A DNA stretch of 61,696 bases from Allobosea vaviloviae. Lineage in GTDB: Bacteria; Pseudomonadota; Alphaproteobacteria; Rhizobiales; Beijerinckiaceae. A program made the position numbers and the translations under genes. The DNA lies in contig NZ_LGSZ01000077.1 in assembly GCF_001298265.1 (NCBI RefSeq), forward strand, positions 1 through 61,696, written 5' to 3'. Positions 53,663-61,573 of the stretch are shown here, piece after piece. The stretch's first letter is position 1; each line of letters begins with the position of its first letter. The notes below the pieces were generated by a model. It was given only the letters and a program-made list of their open reading frames with translations, had not been told where the DNA came from and made no database searches.

Positions 53663-54597
53663 GAGGCGTGGCCCTTGGCGCCGAGCACATCGATGCGGGG
53701 GTCGATCAGGGCGTGGATGATGTCGACGGCCAGGTTCGAGACGATGATGACGGCCGCGACGAACAGGATCGCGGTCTGGATCACCGCGAGATCGCGGACC
53801 CCGGCCGACGACACCAGCAGGCGGCCGACGCCCGGCCAGGCGAAGATCGTCTCGGTGACGGCGGCGCCGGCAAACAGCAGGCCGGTCTCGATACCCAAGA
53901 ACATCAGCAGCGGCACCGCCGCATTGGGAAAGGCATGCCGCAGGAGCACGGGCAGGCGCGGGACGCCCTTGGCGCGCGCCGTCCGCACGAAGCTCTGGCC
54001 CAGAACCTCGAGCATCGCCGTGCGGGTGAAGCGCGCGATCTTGCCGAGCAGGCCGGCGGCGAGCGTCAAGGTCGGCATGACCAGATGCCACCAGGTGTCC
54101 GTGCCCGAGGACGGCAGCCAGCGCAGCGTCAGGGCAAACAGCAGGATCAGCAGAATGCCGAGGAAGAATGTGGGGATCGAAAAGCCCAGCACGGCGATCG
54201 ACATGACGATGCGGTCCAGCGCCGAATTATGCTTCAGCGCCGCCAGCATCCCCAAGGGGATGCCGATGATCAGCGCCAGGGACAGGGCCGCGGCGGCCAG
54301 CATCAGCGTGTTGGGAATGGCCTCGGCCACGACCATGACGGCGGAACGACCATCGGCGAACGACACCCCGAGATCGCCGCGTGTCACCGCGATGAGAAAG
54401 CGGGCGTATTGCTCCGCGATCGGCCGGTCGAGGCCCCAGCGCTCGCGATACTCCGCCTTGACCAGGGGCGGCGTATCATCGGGCAGGAGGATATCTGTCG
54501 GGTCGCCCGCCAGACGGAGGACGACGAACACGGCCGTGACGCAGATCGCGAGCGTCAGAAGCGCTCGCAGCATCCGCCGGACGATGAAGTTCAGCAT
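53659..54597 (-). CDS. Peptide/nickel-type ABC transporter permease (DppB-like), second system
   Basis: 312 aa from the ATG at 54597 (MLNFIVRRMLRALLTLAI). GDPTDILLPDDTPPL near residue 33 and EAA loop VRTARAKGVPRLPVLLRHAFPNA near residue 205 are typical. First gene of the second operon (DppB-DppC-binding protein-metallophosphoesterase). Confidence 0.91.
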   Translation of the reverse strand: MLNFIVRRMLRALLTLAICVTAVFVVLRLAGDPTDILLPDDTPPLVKAEYRERWGLDRPIAEQYARFLIAVTRGDLGVSFADGRSAVMVVAEAIPNTLMLAAAALSLALIIGIPLGMLAALKHNSALDRIVMSIAVLGFSIPTFFLGILLILLFALTLRWLPSSGTDTWWHLVMPTLTLAAGLLGKIARFTRTAMLEVLGQSFVRTARAKGVPRLPVLLRHAFPNAAVPLLMFLGIETGLLFAGAAVTETIFAWPGVGRLLVSSAGVRDLAVIQTAILFVAAVIIVSNLAVDIIHALIDPRIDVLGAKGHAS

Positions 54598-54918
54598 GCT
54601 GCTCCCATTCCTCACGGGACCATCACGCGGCAGTGGGGTCACCATCTCGGCGCTGCTGCAGGGCAGGCTGCCCGGTCGCCTAGCGCGGTCAGGTGTCAGC
54701 GAAGTGACACCGAGACGCGGCCTTTCCGGGCGGCGACGTGGCGAGGCTGCCTACTTAACAGGGTCGCGCGTCACCCGATCGGGTCGCGCGGCTGGCTTTT
54801 TCCTGATAACGTCGGCTCAACGCCCCGGAAACGAGGCTTGGACGTGCAGCCCTGACCGGGACTCGGCCGCGTGACGGACCACCTCGGACGCGTGGACTGC
54901 ACATCGCTTACTTAGGAG
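54598..54918. other. Intergenic region upstream of the second ABC operon
   Basis: 321 bp with no credible gene. It contains a 20-bp inverted repeat (54692-54711) and should carry the operon promoter on the minus strand. Short open frames on the plus strand lack family resemblance. Confidence 0.5.
54692..54711. promoter_or_regulatory. Inverted repeat, possible operator
   Basis: GGTGTCA and TGACACC are perfect arms around GCGAAG, 95 bp upstream of the DppB-like start. TGTCA/TGACA arms are common in binding sites of several regulator families. No regulator gene is adjacent, so the cognate protein is unknown. Confidence 0.4.
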
Positions 54919-55009
54919 TGGCGGAGACGGAGGGATTCGAACCCTCGATACCCTTTTGGGGTATGCTCATTTAGCAAACGAGTGCCTTCAGCCTCTCGGC
55001 CACGTCTCC
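54919..55009 (-). tRNA. tRNA-Ser (GCT)
   Basis: On the minus strand GGAGACG and CGTCTCC form the acceptor stem, with G as discriminator and CCA encoded. The long variable arm (ATACCCCAAAAGGGTAT) marks a class II tRNA. The anticodon loop TTGCTAA gives GCT, reading AGC/AGT serine codons. TTCGAATC is the T-loop. Confidence 0.95.
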
Positions 55010-55369
55010 GTTGAGATGCTCTATGCCCGATGGCCGACCGCTTTGACAAGCCGTCCAACGGACAATCCCGCCTTTTCCGCAAACAGTGGCTTTTCACGAT
55101 CGGGGGGCAGCCTTTGCGCCGGCGGGCTGCTCGAACGCGGATGGCAAGCGTGATCCGACTGCCGAGGGTGCCTGATCGTGCGATCGCGCCTCAACGGCCG
55201 ATCGAAAGTCCGCGAGGGCTCGAATCGACAGGGAGCCGCCGGGCGCCGCTTCCCCCTCAACCAGGCCTCGCACCGCCCCCGCTGGCGCGCAGGAATGCCT
55301 CGCTGCCGCCGGCATAACGGCAGGGTTCATGGGCAAGCCCGGCACTTGTCGCAAAGCTGTCAAAGCGAC

Positions 55370-55398
55370 TGGACAGCGCGCGCGCCACCGACTATACC
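55370..55398 (+). promoter_or_regulatory. Sigma70-type promoter of tRNA-Phe
   Basis: TGGACA (55370-55375) and TATACC (55393-55398) are separated by 17 bp and end 38 bp ahead of the tRNA. Transcription would start near 55405 and leave a short leader. Confidence 0.6.
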
Positions 55399-55436
55399 GC
55401 GCCCACCAACGGGAAGCGGCTTCACGCTTCTCCGGC

Positions 55437-55512
55437 GCCCAGATAGCTCAGTTGGTAGAGCATGCGACTGAAAATCGCAGTGTCCCTGGTTCGAATCCAG
55501 GTCTGGGCACCA
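55437..55512 (+). tRNA. tRNA-Phe (GAA)
   Basis: 76 nt including encoded CCA. GCCCAGA/TCTGGGC is the acceptor stem, TAGCTCAGTTGGTAGAGCA the D-arm, the anticodon loop CTGAAAA gives GAA, and GGTTCGAATCC is the T-arm. Confidence 0.97.
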
Positions 55513-55552
55513 TTTCTTCTCCAAATGACAGCTTTGATGCGACCGCGCCGGA

Positions 55553-56623
55553 TCACCCCCTGGCGGGTTCCTCGGCGCCTGCGGACGGCGAGACGTATCT
55601 CGCCCGCATCATCAGGAACGGCGATTCGATCACGGCATAGCTGAGGGCCGACAATGCGATCGTCAGCGGCAAGACGAGCACGAGCCCCGTCAGATAAGGC
55701 GTACCCAGCGGCAGCGGCATCACGCGCGCCACGAGCATCCACACCAGGATATGCCATGCATAGATCGAATAACTGATCTTGCCGAGATAGCTGAGGGCGC
55801 TCGACAGCGGGATGCGCATGTGTGCCCGAAGATAGGTGATGATCAGCGCAGCCCAGACCACGCCCTGCAGATCAGGCCAGATGATCCAGAGCGGCGATGC
55901 ATCGGACAGCCGCAGAAACCGGTACAGGACCACCAGCAGGATGTTCATGGCGACGATGATGAGAACGGGCCAGTACCAGGCGAAGGTCCGGCCTTCGGTT
56001 GCCTTGTAGGCGATGCCGGCCAGACATCCGATCAGGAAGATGTCCAGATTCCCGAATATCGAGAAGTAAGCCATGTGATAGACGGTGCCGTTCAGGACGA
56101 AGACTGCCGCCCGCATGGTGATCAGAAGGAGGATGAGCGTGCAGTGAAACCGCGGTCCTTTGGCCTTCAAGGCCAGCGCGAGAACCGGGAAGAGGAGATA
56201 GAACTGGATCTCGACCATCACCGACCATAACTGGCCGCCAAAGGGGCCATAGGTCATCCGGTACAGATTCGAGACCGGCAGCAGCGACAGGAGATAGTCG
56301 ATGCCCACCGACGAATTGCGAGGATCGGGCGTCGAGAAATACCCGAGCGTCACCACGAAGACGAACAGAGGATAGATCCTCAAGGCGCGATTGATATAAA
56401 ATCCCTTGATCGATATATCCTTGCCGTAGGTGATCATGGTCAATATCATGCCACTCAATACCATGAACAGCGAAACGCCAATATAGCCCTGGCCCAGCAT
56501 AGGCATTCGAATTATATTGATTTCACTATAAAATATCTTCGCGTGATACATCAGCACGATGAATGCCGCAAAGAATCGAAGATGATCAATCCTGTCGATG
56601 TATTCGATGTTTCGACTTTTCAC
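55553..56623 (-). CDS. Acyltransferase family 3 protein (OafA/YrhL-like)
   Basis: 356 aa, about ten membrane helices. IDHLRFFAAFIVLMYHAKIFY near residue 10 holds the catalytic His-containing block of acyltransferase 3, which O-acetylates or O-acylates surface sugars. The 5' quarter of the gene is markedly AT-rich with rare codons for this genome (ATA, AGA-type stretches), a sign of transfer. The stop is 40 bp from tRNA-Phe, convergent. Likely substrate is lipopolysaccharide or exopolysaccharide. Confidence 0.88.
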   Translation of the reverse strand: MKSRNIEYIDRIDHLRFFAAFIVLMYHAKIFYSEINIIRMPMLGQGYIGVSLFMVLSGMILTMITYGKDISIKGFYINRALRIYPLFVFVVTLGYFSTPDPRNSSVGIDYLLSLLPVSNLYRMTYGPFGGQLWSVMVEIQFYLLFPVLALALKAKGPRFHCTLILLLITMRAAVFVLNGTVYHMAYFSIFGNLDIFLIGCLAGIAYKATEGRTFAWYWPVLIIVAMNILLVVLYRFLRLSDASPLWIIWPDLQGVVWAALIITYLRAHMRIPLSSALSYLGKISYSIYAWHILVWMLVARVMPLPLGTPYLTGLVLVLPLTIALSALSYAVIESPFLMMRARYVSPSAGAEEPARG

Positions 56624-56748
56624 CGCAGGACCCTATTCCGGCTTTGATCTGGAGGCGATCACCGCCGCATAGCAGCCACCGATCAGGCAGCATAGCATTG
56701 CCGCGGCGGGTGGTCGTCAAGAGCGGATGGTGGGCTGCGGACCTGCCC

Positions 56749-57033
56749 TCAGGACAGGCGGCGGTCGCGGATGTCAGCGATGCGGTCGCAGATCGCGCGG
56801 TGCTCAGCCAGAAGCTGCTGGAGTGGCGTCAGGGGACGGAAGGCACGAGCGTCATGCTCGTCCTCGTCCTCCGCGCCCCAGGCCTCGATCGCCTCGTCGG
56901 CGGCTTGCAGATGAGGCTCGAGCGGGGCGTCGGCGCCGAGCTCGCCGCCCTCCTCGGCAATCCGCCGCGCAATCCTGAGACGCAGCGCATGCTCGGCTTC
57001 GAGAACGGATTCCAGTTCGTCGGTATAGGCCAT
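56749..57033 (-). CDS. Small acidic hypothetical protein
   Basis: 94 aa from the ATG at 57033. Almost all helical and acidic (YTDELESVLEAEHALRLRIARRI, EDEDEHDARAF, LLAEHRAICDRIADIRDRRLS). No family recognised. A terminator for the upstream gene lies 60 bp ahead, so it has its own promoter. An in-frame ATG at 57087 is possible. Confidence 0.55.
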   Translation of the reverse strand: MAYTDELESVLEAEHALRLRIARRIAEEGGELGADAPLEPHLQAADEAIEAWGAEDEDEHDARAFRPLTPLQQLLAEHRAICDRIADIRDRRLS

Positions 57034-57093
57034 TTCGTCGCTCTCACCGGCTGCGAGCCGCGCGGCCGCGCCCTGTATAACGCACAAACGAAA

Positions 57094-57119
57094 CGAGGCG
57101 GCAGGGTTCTGCCGCCTCG
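57094..57119 (-). terminator. Intrinsic terminator of the Pro/Gly-rich secreted protein gene
   Basis: CGAGGCGGCA and TGCCGCCTCG make a perfect 10-bp stem with a six-base loop. On the minus strand it is followed by TTTCGTTTGTG. It lies 32 bp after the stop at 57152. Confidence 0.7.
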
Positions 57120-57151
57120 CTTGCGTGCAAGCGCAGTTGCTGTGCGCCTGG

Positions 57152-57580
57152 CTACTGGATGATGCCGCGCTTGATCAAACCGTCGATATCGCAGCGGCAG
57201 GAGGTGCCGACGGGCTGGGGCCTCGTCTGGCAGGCGCCGCGCGAGGTCGCGCAATAGTCGCCGAAGCGCCCGCGCTGGCGGTAACGGGGCTGCTCGTCAT
57301 AGCCATAGCGCGGCCGCCGATCCCAGCCGTCATCCCGGCCGCGATAATCCTGGCCGCGATAATCCCGGCCGCGATAATCGTAAGGCTGGCTCTGCACAGG
57401 CGGCTGGTAGCGTCGCGGCTGCGGCGGCGGAGCCTGGTAACCGGGAGGCGGAGCCTGGCGTCCATAACCGGGAGGCGGGGGACCGCCGTCTGGCACATTG
57501 CCTGCAATCTGTGCGCCGGCCGATGTCACCGCCAGCAGCGTTGCGCCCGCGACCGCGACGAGTGTGAGCTTCCTGAGCAT
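57152..57580 (-). CDS. Secreted Pro/Gly/Tyr-rich hypothetical protein
   Basis: 142 aa from the ATG at 57580. A signal peptide (MLRKLTLVAVAGATLLAVTSAGAQ) precedes a proline-rich part (GGPPPPGYGRQAPPPGYQAPPPQ) and an Arg/Tyr/Gly part with three D-Y-R-G-R/Q units. The C-terminus has four Cys (DYCATSRGACQ, GTSCRCDIDGLI) that could form two disulfides. No function recognised; low-complexity content limits inference. Confidence 0.7.
   Translation of the reverse strand: MLRKLTLVAVAGATLLAVTSAGAQIAGNVPDGGPPPPGYGRQAPPPGYQAPPPQPRRYQPPVQSQPYDYRGRDYRGQDYRGRDDGWDRRPRYGYDEQPRYRQRGRFGDYCATSRGACQTRPQPVGTSCRCDIDGLIKRGIIQ
57337..57381. repeat. Tandem repeat, 3 x 15 bp, coding
   Basis: Three units GGCCGCGATAATC(CT/CC/GT) in tandem encode the repeated Asp-Tyr-Arg-Gly-Arg/Gln units of the secreted protein. 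Copy number may vary between strains. Confidence 0.8.
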
Positions 57581-57713
57581 CGAGCTGTTCTCCGACCTGA
57601 TCCCGCCGCGCCATCTCAATGCGCGGGCGGACAATAAGGTTCCTGTAGCAGGCTCGTGATGAACGGCGCGTGAAACGGCCTGTCACGCCATAGCGGCATC
57701 CTGTCCGGCCGCG

Positions 57714-57935
57714 TTATGCGTCCTCGCCGCGCTCGCGCGGCGGCAGGTCGCTCTCAATCTCCTCAACGGCCTCACCCGGAACGACATAGCTGCCCTTCAA
57801 CCACCGACCGAGGTCGATATCGGCGCAGCGCGGCGAACAGAAGGGCTTGTAGCGGGCGATGGCCGGCTTGCCGCAGATCGCACAGGGCTTGCCCGTGGGC
57901 ACGGCGGCGGGTGAGGTATTCTCGTTATCAGCCAT
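57714..57935 (-). CDS. yacG: DNA gyrase inhibitor YacG (zinc-binding)
   Basis: 73 aa from the ATG at 57935. CAICGKPAIARYKPFCSPRC gives the C-x2-C...C-x3-C zinc site, followed by ADIDLGRWLKGSYVVPG, both diagnostic of YacG, which binds GyrB. Upstream, the SDR stop overlaps its start by 8 bp. In alphaproteobacteria yacG usually sits next to maf; here 2.7 kb separates it from a broken maf. Confidence 0.9.
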   Translation of the reverse strand: MADNENTSPAAVPTGKPCAICGKPAIARYKPFCSPRCADIDLGRWLKGSYVVPGEAVEEIESDLPPRERGEDA

Positions 57936-58749
57936 ATTTGAGCGTGATTCCTCCATCGACCACGAGTTCGAGGCCCGTCACATAGCGCGCCTCGTCGCTC
58001 GCGAGGAACAGCGCGGCGAAGGCTACGTCCCAGGCCTCTCCCATATGGCCCATCGGGACCTGCGCGTCACGCGCCGCCCACATCGCGTCGACATCGCCCT
58101 CACCATAGGCCTGGGCGAGGCCGGCGGAATGCTCGACCATCGGCGTCTTCATCAGACCGGGCAGGATCGCGTTCACGCGGATCTTCTGGGCGGCATATTG
58201 CACGGCGGTGGTGCGCGTGAGCTGGTTCAGCGCCGCCTTGGTGGCGGAATAGCTGGCATAGGGTACCCCGGTGTAGCGGATCGAGGCGATCGAGGAGATG
58301 TTGATGATCGAGCCGCCCTCCCCGCTGTCCGCAAACTGGCGCTGCATCACCGGAATGACGTGCTTCATCGCCAGGAAGGCGCCGGTGAGGTTGATCTTGA
58401 AGACGCGGTCCCAGGTTTCTTCGGAGAGATCGACGACGCCGCCTACCTCGGCGATGCCGACATTGTTGTCGAGGATGTCGATGCGGCCATAGCGGCCGAG
58501 CGTGCGCCCGACGAGATCGGCGACCGCGTCGCCATTGGTCACGTCCGTCTGCACGGCGAAGGCCTGCCCGCCCTCGTTCTGGATGATGGCGGCGGTTTCC
58601 TCGGCCGCGGCGAGGTTCAGGTCGGCGCAGATCACCTTCGCGCCTTCGCGCGCGAACACCGTGGCGGTGGCCTTGCCGTTGCCCCAGCCCGGCCCGATCG
58701 AGCCCGCGCCGGCCACGATCGCGACCTTGCCCCTGAGTCGTCCAGACAT
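57928..58749 (-). CDS. SDR-family NAD(P)-dependent oxidoreductase
   Basis: 273 aa. VAIVAGAGSIGPGWGNGKA near residue 9 is a modified glycine motif (GxGSIGxGxGxG). NNVGIAE near 90, Ser in NISSIAS and YASYSATKAA hold the Ser-Tyr-Lys triad. The C-terminus is VTGLELVVDGGITLKYG. Substrate unknown. Overlaps yacG, so both may be on one transcript. Confidence 0.9.
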   Translation of the reverse strand: MSGRLRGKVAIVAGAGSIGPGWGNGKATATVFAREGAKVICADLNLAAAEETAAIIQNEGGQAFAVQTDVTNGDAVADLVGRTLGRYGRIDILDNNVGIAEVGGVVDLSEETWDRVFKINLTGAFLAMKHVIPVMQRQFADSGEGGSIINISSIASIRYTGVPYASYSATKAALNQLTRTTAVQYAAQKIRVNAILPGLMKTPMVEHSAGLAQAYGEGDVDAMWAARDAQVPMGHMGEAWDVAFAALFLASDEARYVTGLELVVDGGITLKYG

Positions 58750-58942
58750 GCCTCATCCTCCCATCGGCGCGCCTTGTCATGCCGGCGCGCTGTTCTCTGG
58801 CTCAGGATCGAGGGTTATCGGGCGAGGCGCAAGCGGCCCGGTCCGCAGGAGAGGCCGATTGCACTCGTGACGCGCGGGCTGGCCGTTGCGGGAAAACCGC
58901 CAGCACCATCAACGGGGCGTCGTGCTCCGACGGGCAGGCAGC

Positions 58943-60139
58943 TCAGTGACCGCCGCCTCCGGCAAGGCCGATTCCGGCAATCAGCGAGCCCCACACCTTC
59001 AGACGCAGGCCCACGGCCTTGATCACGCCGGTGGCAGCGATCAGATGCCCCGTAAAACCGCTGAGATTGGTGGTGTAGGTCTGAACCAGGCAGCCCGTGC
59101 CATCCAGCATGAGCTTTTCCTGCTCTTTATGCTCCAGCTCCAGATACACCAGCAGGGAGCCGCGTCGCACCCGCTCATCGAGATCCACCAGCCGTCCACC
59201 CGGGATGATCTGCCCGGTCGAAATGGCGGGTTGGACGTACCGGACGCGGGCGGGCAGTACCGTATTGCTGAAGCTGAGGCCGATATTGGTGTCGCAGGAG
59301 ATTTCGGCGGGCATGCCTTCGTAGAGGGTGGTGCGCGTGACCTGGGAGAAGCCGGCCGTGATCCTGAGCGGGAGCTTCTCGGGACGGTCGGGGATGATCA
59401 CCATGGCGGGGCTCAGGATCAGCGTCGATGCGGGACTTCCCTCGCTCATCGCCAGCTGAGTGATGATGCCGTCCGTGAAGGAGCGCACCTCGGTCATGGC
59501 GAGCGCGGCTTTGGCGCTTTCCAGAGCAGCCTCGGCGGCCTTCCTCTGCGCGGGGAGCGATTGAGAGATATCCGCCTGCGCCAGGTTCAACTGCGCCTGC
59601 GCGCCCGCCAGGCTCGCCTCACCGACCGCGAAGGAGGATTCCGCCAGGCGCAATGTTTCCCGGGAGCCGGAGTTCCGCGCCAGCAGGGTTTGCGCATTCT
59701 CGAGGTCGCCTTTCAGCTTGTCGAGCGAAGCACTTGCCATAACGACATTCGCCTGCGCCACCTTCACGGTATCGGCGGCTTTGACTTCGGCAGCGGCGAT
59801 CTTGTCGAATTCGGCCTCGGCCTGCTTCAGGGCAGCTCTTTGCTTGCTGTTTTCGATGCGGAAGAGCAGGTCGCCGGCCGCGACCCGCTGCCAGTTCTGT
59901 ACCGCGAGTTCGGTCACGGGACCGCTTGTCTGCGCCACGACCGACACGGTGCGGAACGGCAACAGGCCGGAATAGGATTTCGGGTGGAAGTAGAAGATCG
60001 CCAGGAACAGGAAGAAGGCGAGGAACGCCCAGAGGAACATGGCGGTCCGCATGTTCCAGACGGTCATGGCTTCGCCGCGACGCTTCAGCTGGTAGTAGCG
60101 GATCACGGCCGGAAAGGACGTCAGGAGAAGCTCAAGCAT
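58943..60139 (-). CDS. HlyD-family secretion/efflux adaptor protein
   Basis: 398 aa from the ATG at 60139. One membrane anchor near residues 35-52 (AMFLWAFLAFFLFLAIFYF), lipoyl half VSVVAQTSGPVTELAVQNWQRVAAG, a long alpha-hairpin (about residues 95-200) and a beta-barrel. It overlaps the upstream small membrane protein gene by 8 bp. This pairing recalls YiaV/YiaW and AaeA/AaeX, in which an adaptor works with a small inner-membrane protein rather than an RND pump. Confidence 0.87.
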   Translation of the reverse strand: MLELLLTSFPAVIRYYQLKRRGEAMTVWNMRTAMFLWAFLAFFLFLAIFYFHPKSYSGLLPFRTVSVVAQTSGPVTELAVQNWQRVAAGDLLFRIENSKQRAALKQAEAEFDKIAAAEVKAADTVKVAQANVVMASASLDKLKGDLENAQTLLARNSGSRETLRLAESSFAVGEASLAGAQAQLNLAQADISQSLPAQRKAAEAALESAKAALAMTEVRSFTDGIITQLAMSEGSPASTLILSPAMVIIPDRPEKLPLRITAGFSQVTRTTLYEGMPAEISCDTNIGLSFSNTVLPARVRYVQPAISTGQIIPGGRLVDLDERVRRGSLLVYLELEHKEQEKLMLDGTGCLVQTYTTNLSGFTGHLIAATGVIKAVGLRLKVWGSLIAGIGLAGGGGH

Positions 60140-60533
60140 GCTTGGCGTCCTCCGCCGCAGGGCGCGCCGCATCGACGACGGCCGGCATCTCGGCCGTCTC
60201 GTGCTCCGCCTTGCCGATGCTCGGCACATGAAAGCGGGCCCAGTCCGCCGACAGGGCGAGGAGGATCGCGCTCACGGGAAGCAACACGTGGAAATGCTCG
60301 AGCGGGAAGATCTCGTAGAGCAGCGCAATCGCCAGCATTGTCGGGATCGTCTTGGCGAGGGGCGTTCCATGGGCCTTGTGCTCGGCCCAGCGGTCGAACG
60401 CTGCATAGAGCGTCACGATCCCGTAGAGCGCGAGACAGATCAATCCCAGCGCCACCCACGCCAAGATGTCAGTCTGCCCTGGTGTCGCAAACCAAGAGGG
60501 CGCCGCATGCCCCACGCCGTCTTCGATCGCCAT
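60132..60533 (-). CDS. Small inner-membrane protein paired with HlyD adaptor
   Basis: About 133 aa from the ATG at 60533 (or 135 aa from 60539). Three hydrophobic segments (ILAWVALGLICLALYGIVTLYA, IPTMLAIALLYEIF, LLPVSAILLALSADW) and a polar tail. No named family is recognised. Coupled to the adaptor gene by overlap, so it probably serves the same export step. Confidence 0.75.
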   Translation of the reverse strand: MAIEDGVGHAAPSWFATPGQTDILAWVALGLICLALYGIVTLYAAFDRWAEHKAHGTPLAKTIPTMLAIALLYEIFPLEHFHVLLPVSAILLALSADWARFHVPSIGKAEHETAEMPAVVDAARPAAEDAKHA

Positions 60534-60664
60534 CCACACCGCCCCCAGCGTCCACGCCCAAAAACCCTAAAATCGTTCTTGGACGAACTGCAAGATGTAA
60601 GTGCGCGGTCGGGGCGGACAGGCCGCAAATTCGTTGCGCCGGCCGACCTGGCCGACGGGCGCCA

Positions 60665-61021
60665 TCAGCCCCTCACCCGACATTCATCCAGCCGAACCGG
60701 GAAGCCCTCGCCGCCGAGCAGGTTCACCGTCTCGTAGAGCGGCAGGCCGACGACGGCCGTGTAGCAGCCGACGAGCTTGACGGCGAAGGAGCCGGCGATG
60801 CCCTGGATGGCGTAACCGCCGGCCTTGCCGCGCCACTCGCCCGAGGCGAGATAGGTCTCGATGTCCTCGGTCGAGAGCCGCTTGAAGCGCAGCCTCGTTT
60901 CGACGACGCGCTCGCGGATCGCGCCCAACGGCGTCACCAGCGCGACGGATGTGTAGACGCGGTGGGCCCGCCCCGAGAGCAGGCGCAGGCAGACTGGAGC
61001 GGCTGCACCCAGACAAAGAGC
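60665..61021 (-). pseudogene. maf: Maf-like septum/nucleotide pyrophosphatase, N-terminal half missing
   Basis: In frame from LRLLSGRAHRVYTSVALVTPLG through RFKRLSTEDIETYLASGEWRGKAGGYAIQGIAGSFAVKLVGCYTAVVGLPLYETVNLLGGEGFPV this is the C-terminal half of an alphaproteobacterial Maf. The first 90 or so residues, including the SxSPRR signature, are absent. An in-frame TAG at 61022-61024 closes the frame upstream. A GTG start at 60937 would give only 90 aa. It is a 5'-truncated remnant, probably cut by the rearrangement that also brought the AT-rich DNA to its right. Confidence 0.85.
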
Positions 61022-61296
61022 CTACCGTAGAGAAACATGCTCAGTCATTACGTCAATCGTCAGTTAATCCCCCTCAATCGTTGCTACCGCCGGGAATTTC
61101 CGATCGTCCGATGCCGACGAAGGTATAACTGCCAGCCCCGAATCCTCGAAGCGGCTTGATCTGGATCAATGAACGAGGAAATAGATTTGGTATTATGAAG
61201 GGTTCACAAACCGTCATAGTAAACGAAATATTATTGCATTATCTTAATTTTAATCACTTACGACGATTCTCCACTTAAGGTCGTTTGAGGTGAAAC
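61022..61296. other. AT-rich intergenic DNA at rearranged junction
   Basis: 275 bp with much lower G+C than the rest of the window, especially 61185-61265. No gene is seen. It joins the broken maf to the FIST-domain gene and probably holds the latter's promoter. Confidence 0.6.
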
Positions 61297-61573
61297 ATGA
61301 GCGCGTTCTCGGACCGGTTTCGTCGGCTGGCAAGCTCGGCATCTGCAGGACAGATTCGCCAAATTGCAACAACCGATCGGCTTGAGGGCGTCGAAGCGAG
61401 CTCATTCCGTTTCGGAGGCAGGCATTCTCCGCTCGCTCTCGCATTCATATCTCCAAACGTCGACTTCGACGCAATCGCGCAAAGTCTTGCAGCGCTTGCT
61501 GGCAGCACGCCCGTCATCGCGGTCAGCACCGCTGGTGAACTGTGCTCCCAGCCTGGCGAAAGCGTCTATCTAG
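61297..61573 (+). pseudogene. FIST-domain protein, truncated by IS insertion
   Basis: The first 92 codons read as a FIST N-terminal domain: SPLALAFISPNVDFDAIAQSLAAL then STPVIAVSTAGELCS. FIST proteins are signal-input domains of about 380 residues. The frame then runs into unrelated sequence and stops at 61608. GAGGTG precedes the ATG. A CTAG at 61570-61573 marks the break. Confidence 0.7.

Noticed and set aside
51073..54874. Plus-strand frames of 558 and 728 codons over the second ABC operon
   Set aside because: No domains; the minus strand holds a binding protein and two permeases with clear motifs.
55437..55512. tRNA-Phe 3' end as an attachment site for an integrated island
   Set aside because: No second copy of the tRNA 3' end and no integrase gene were found in the window.
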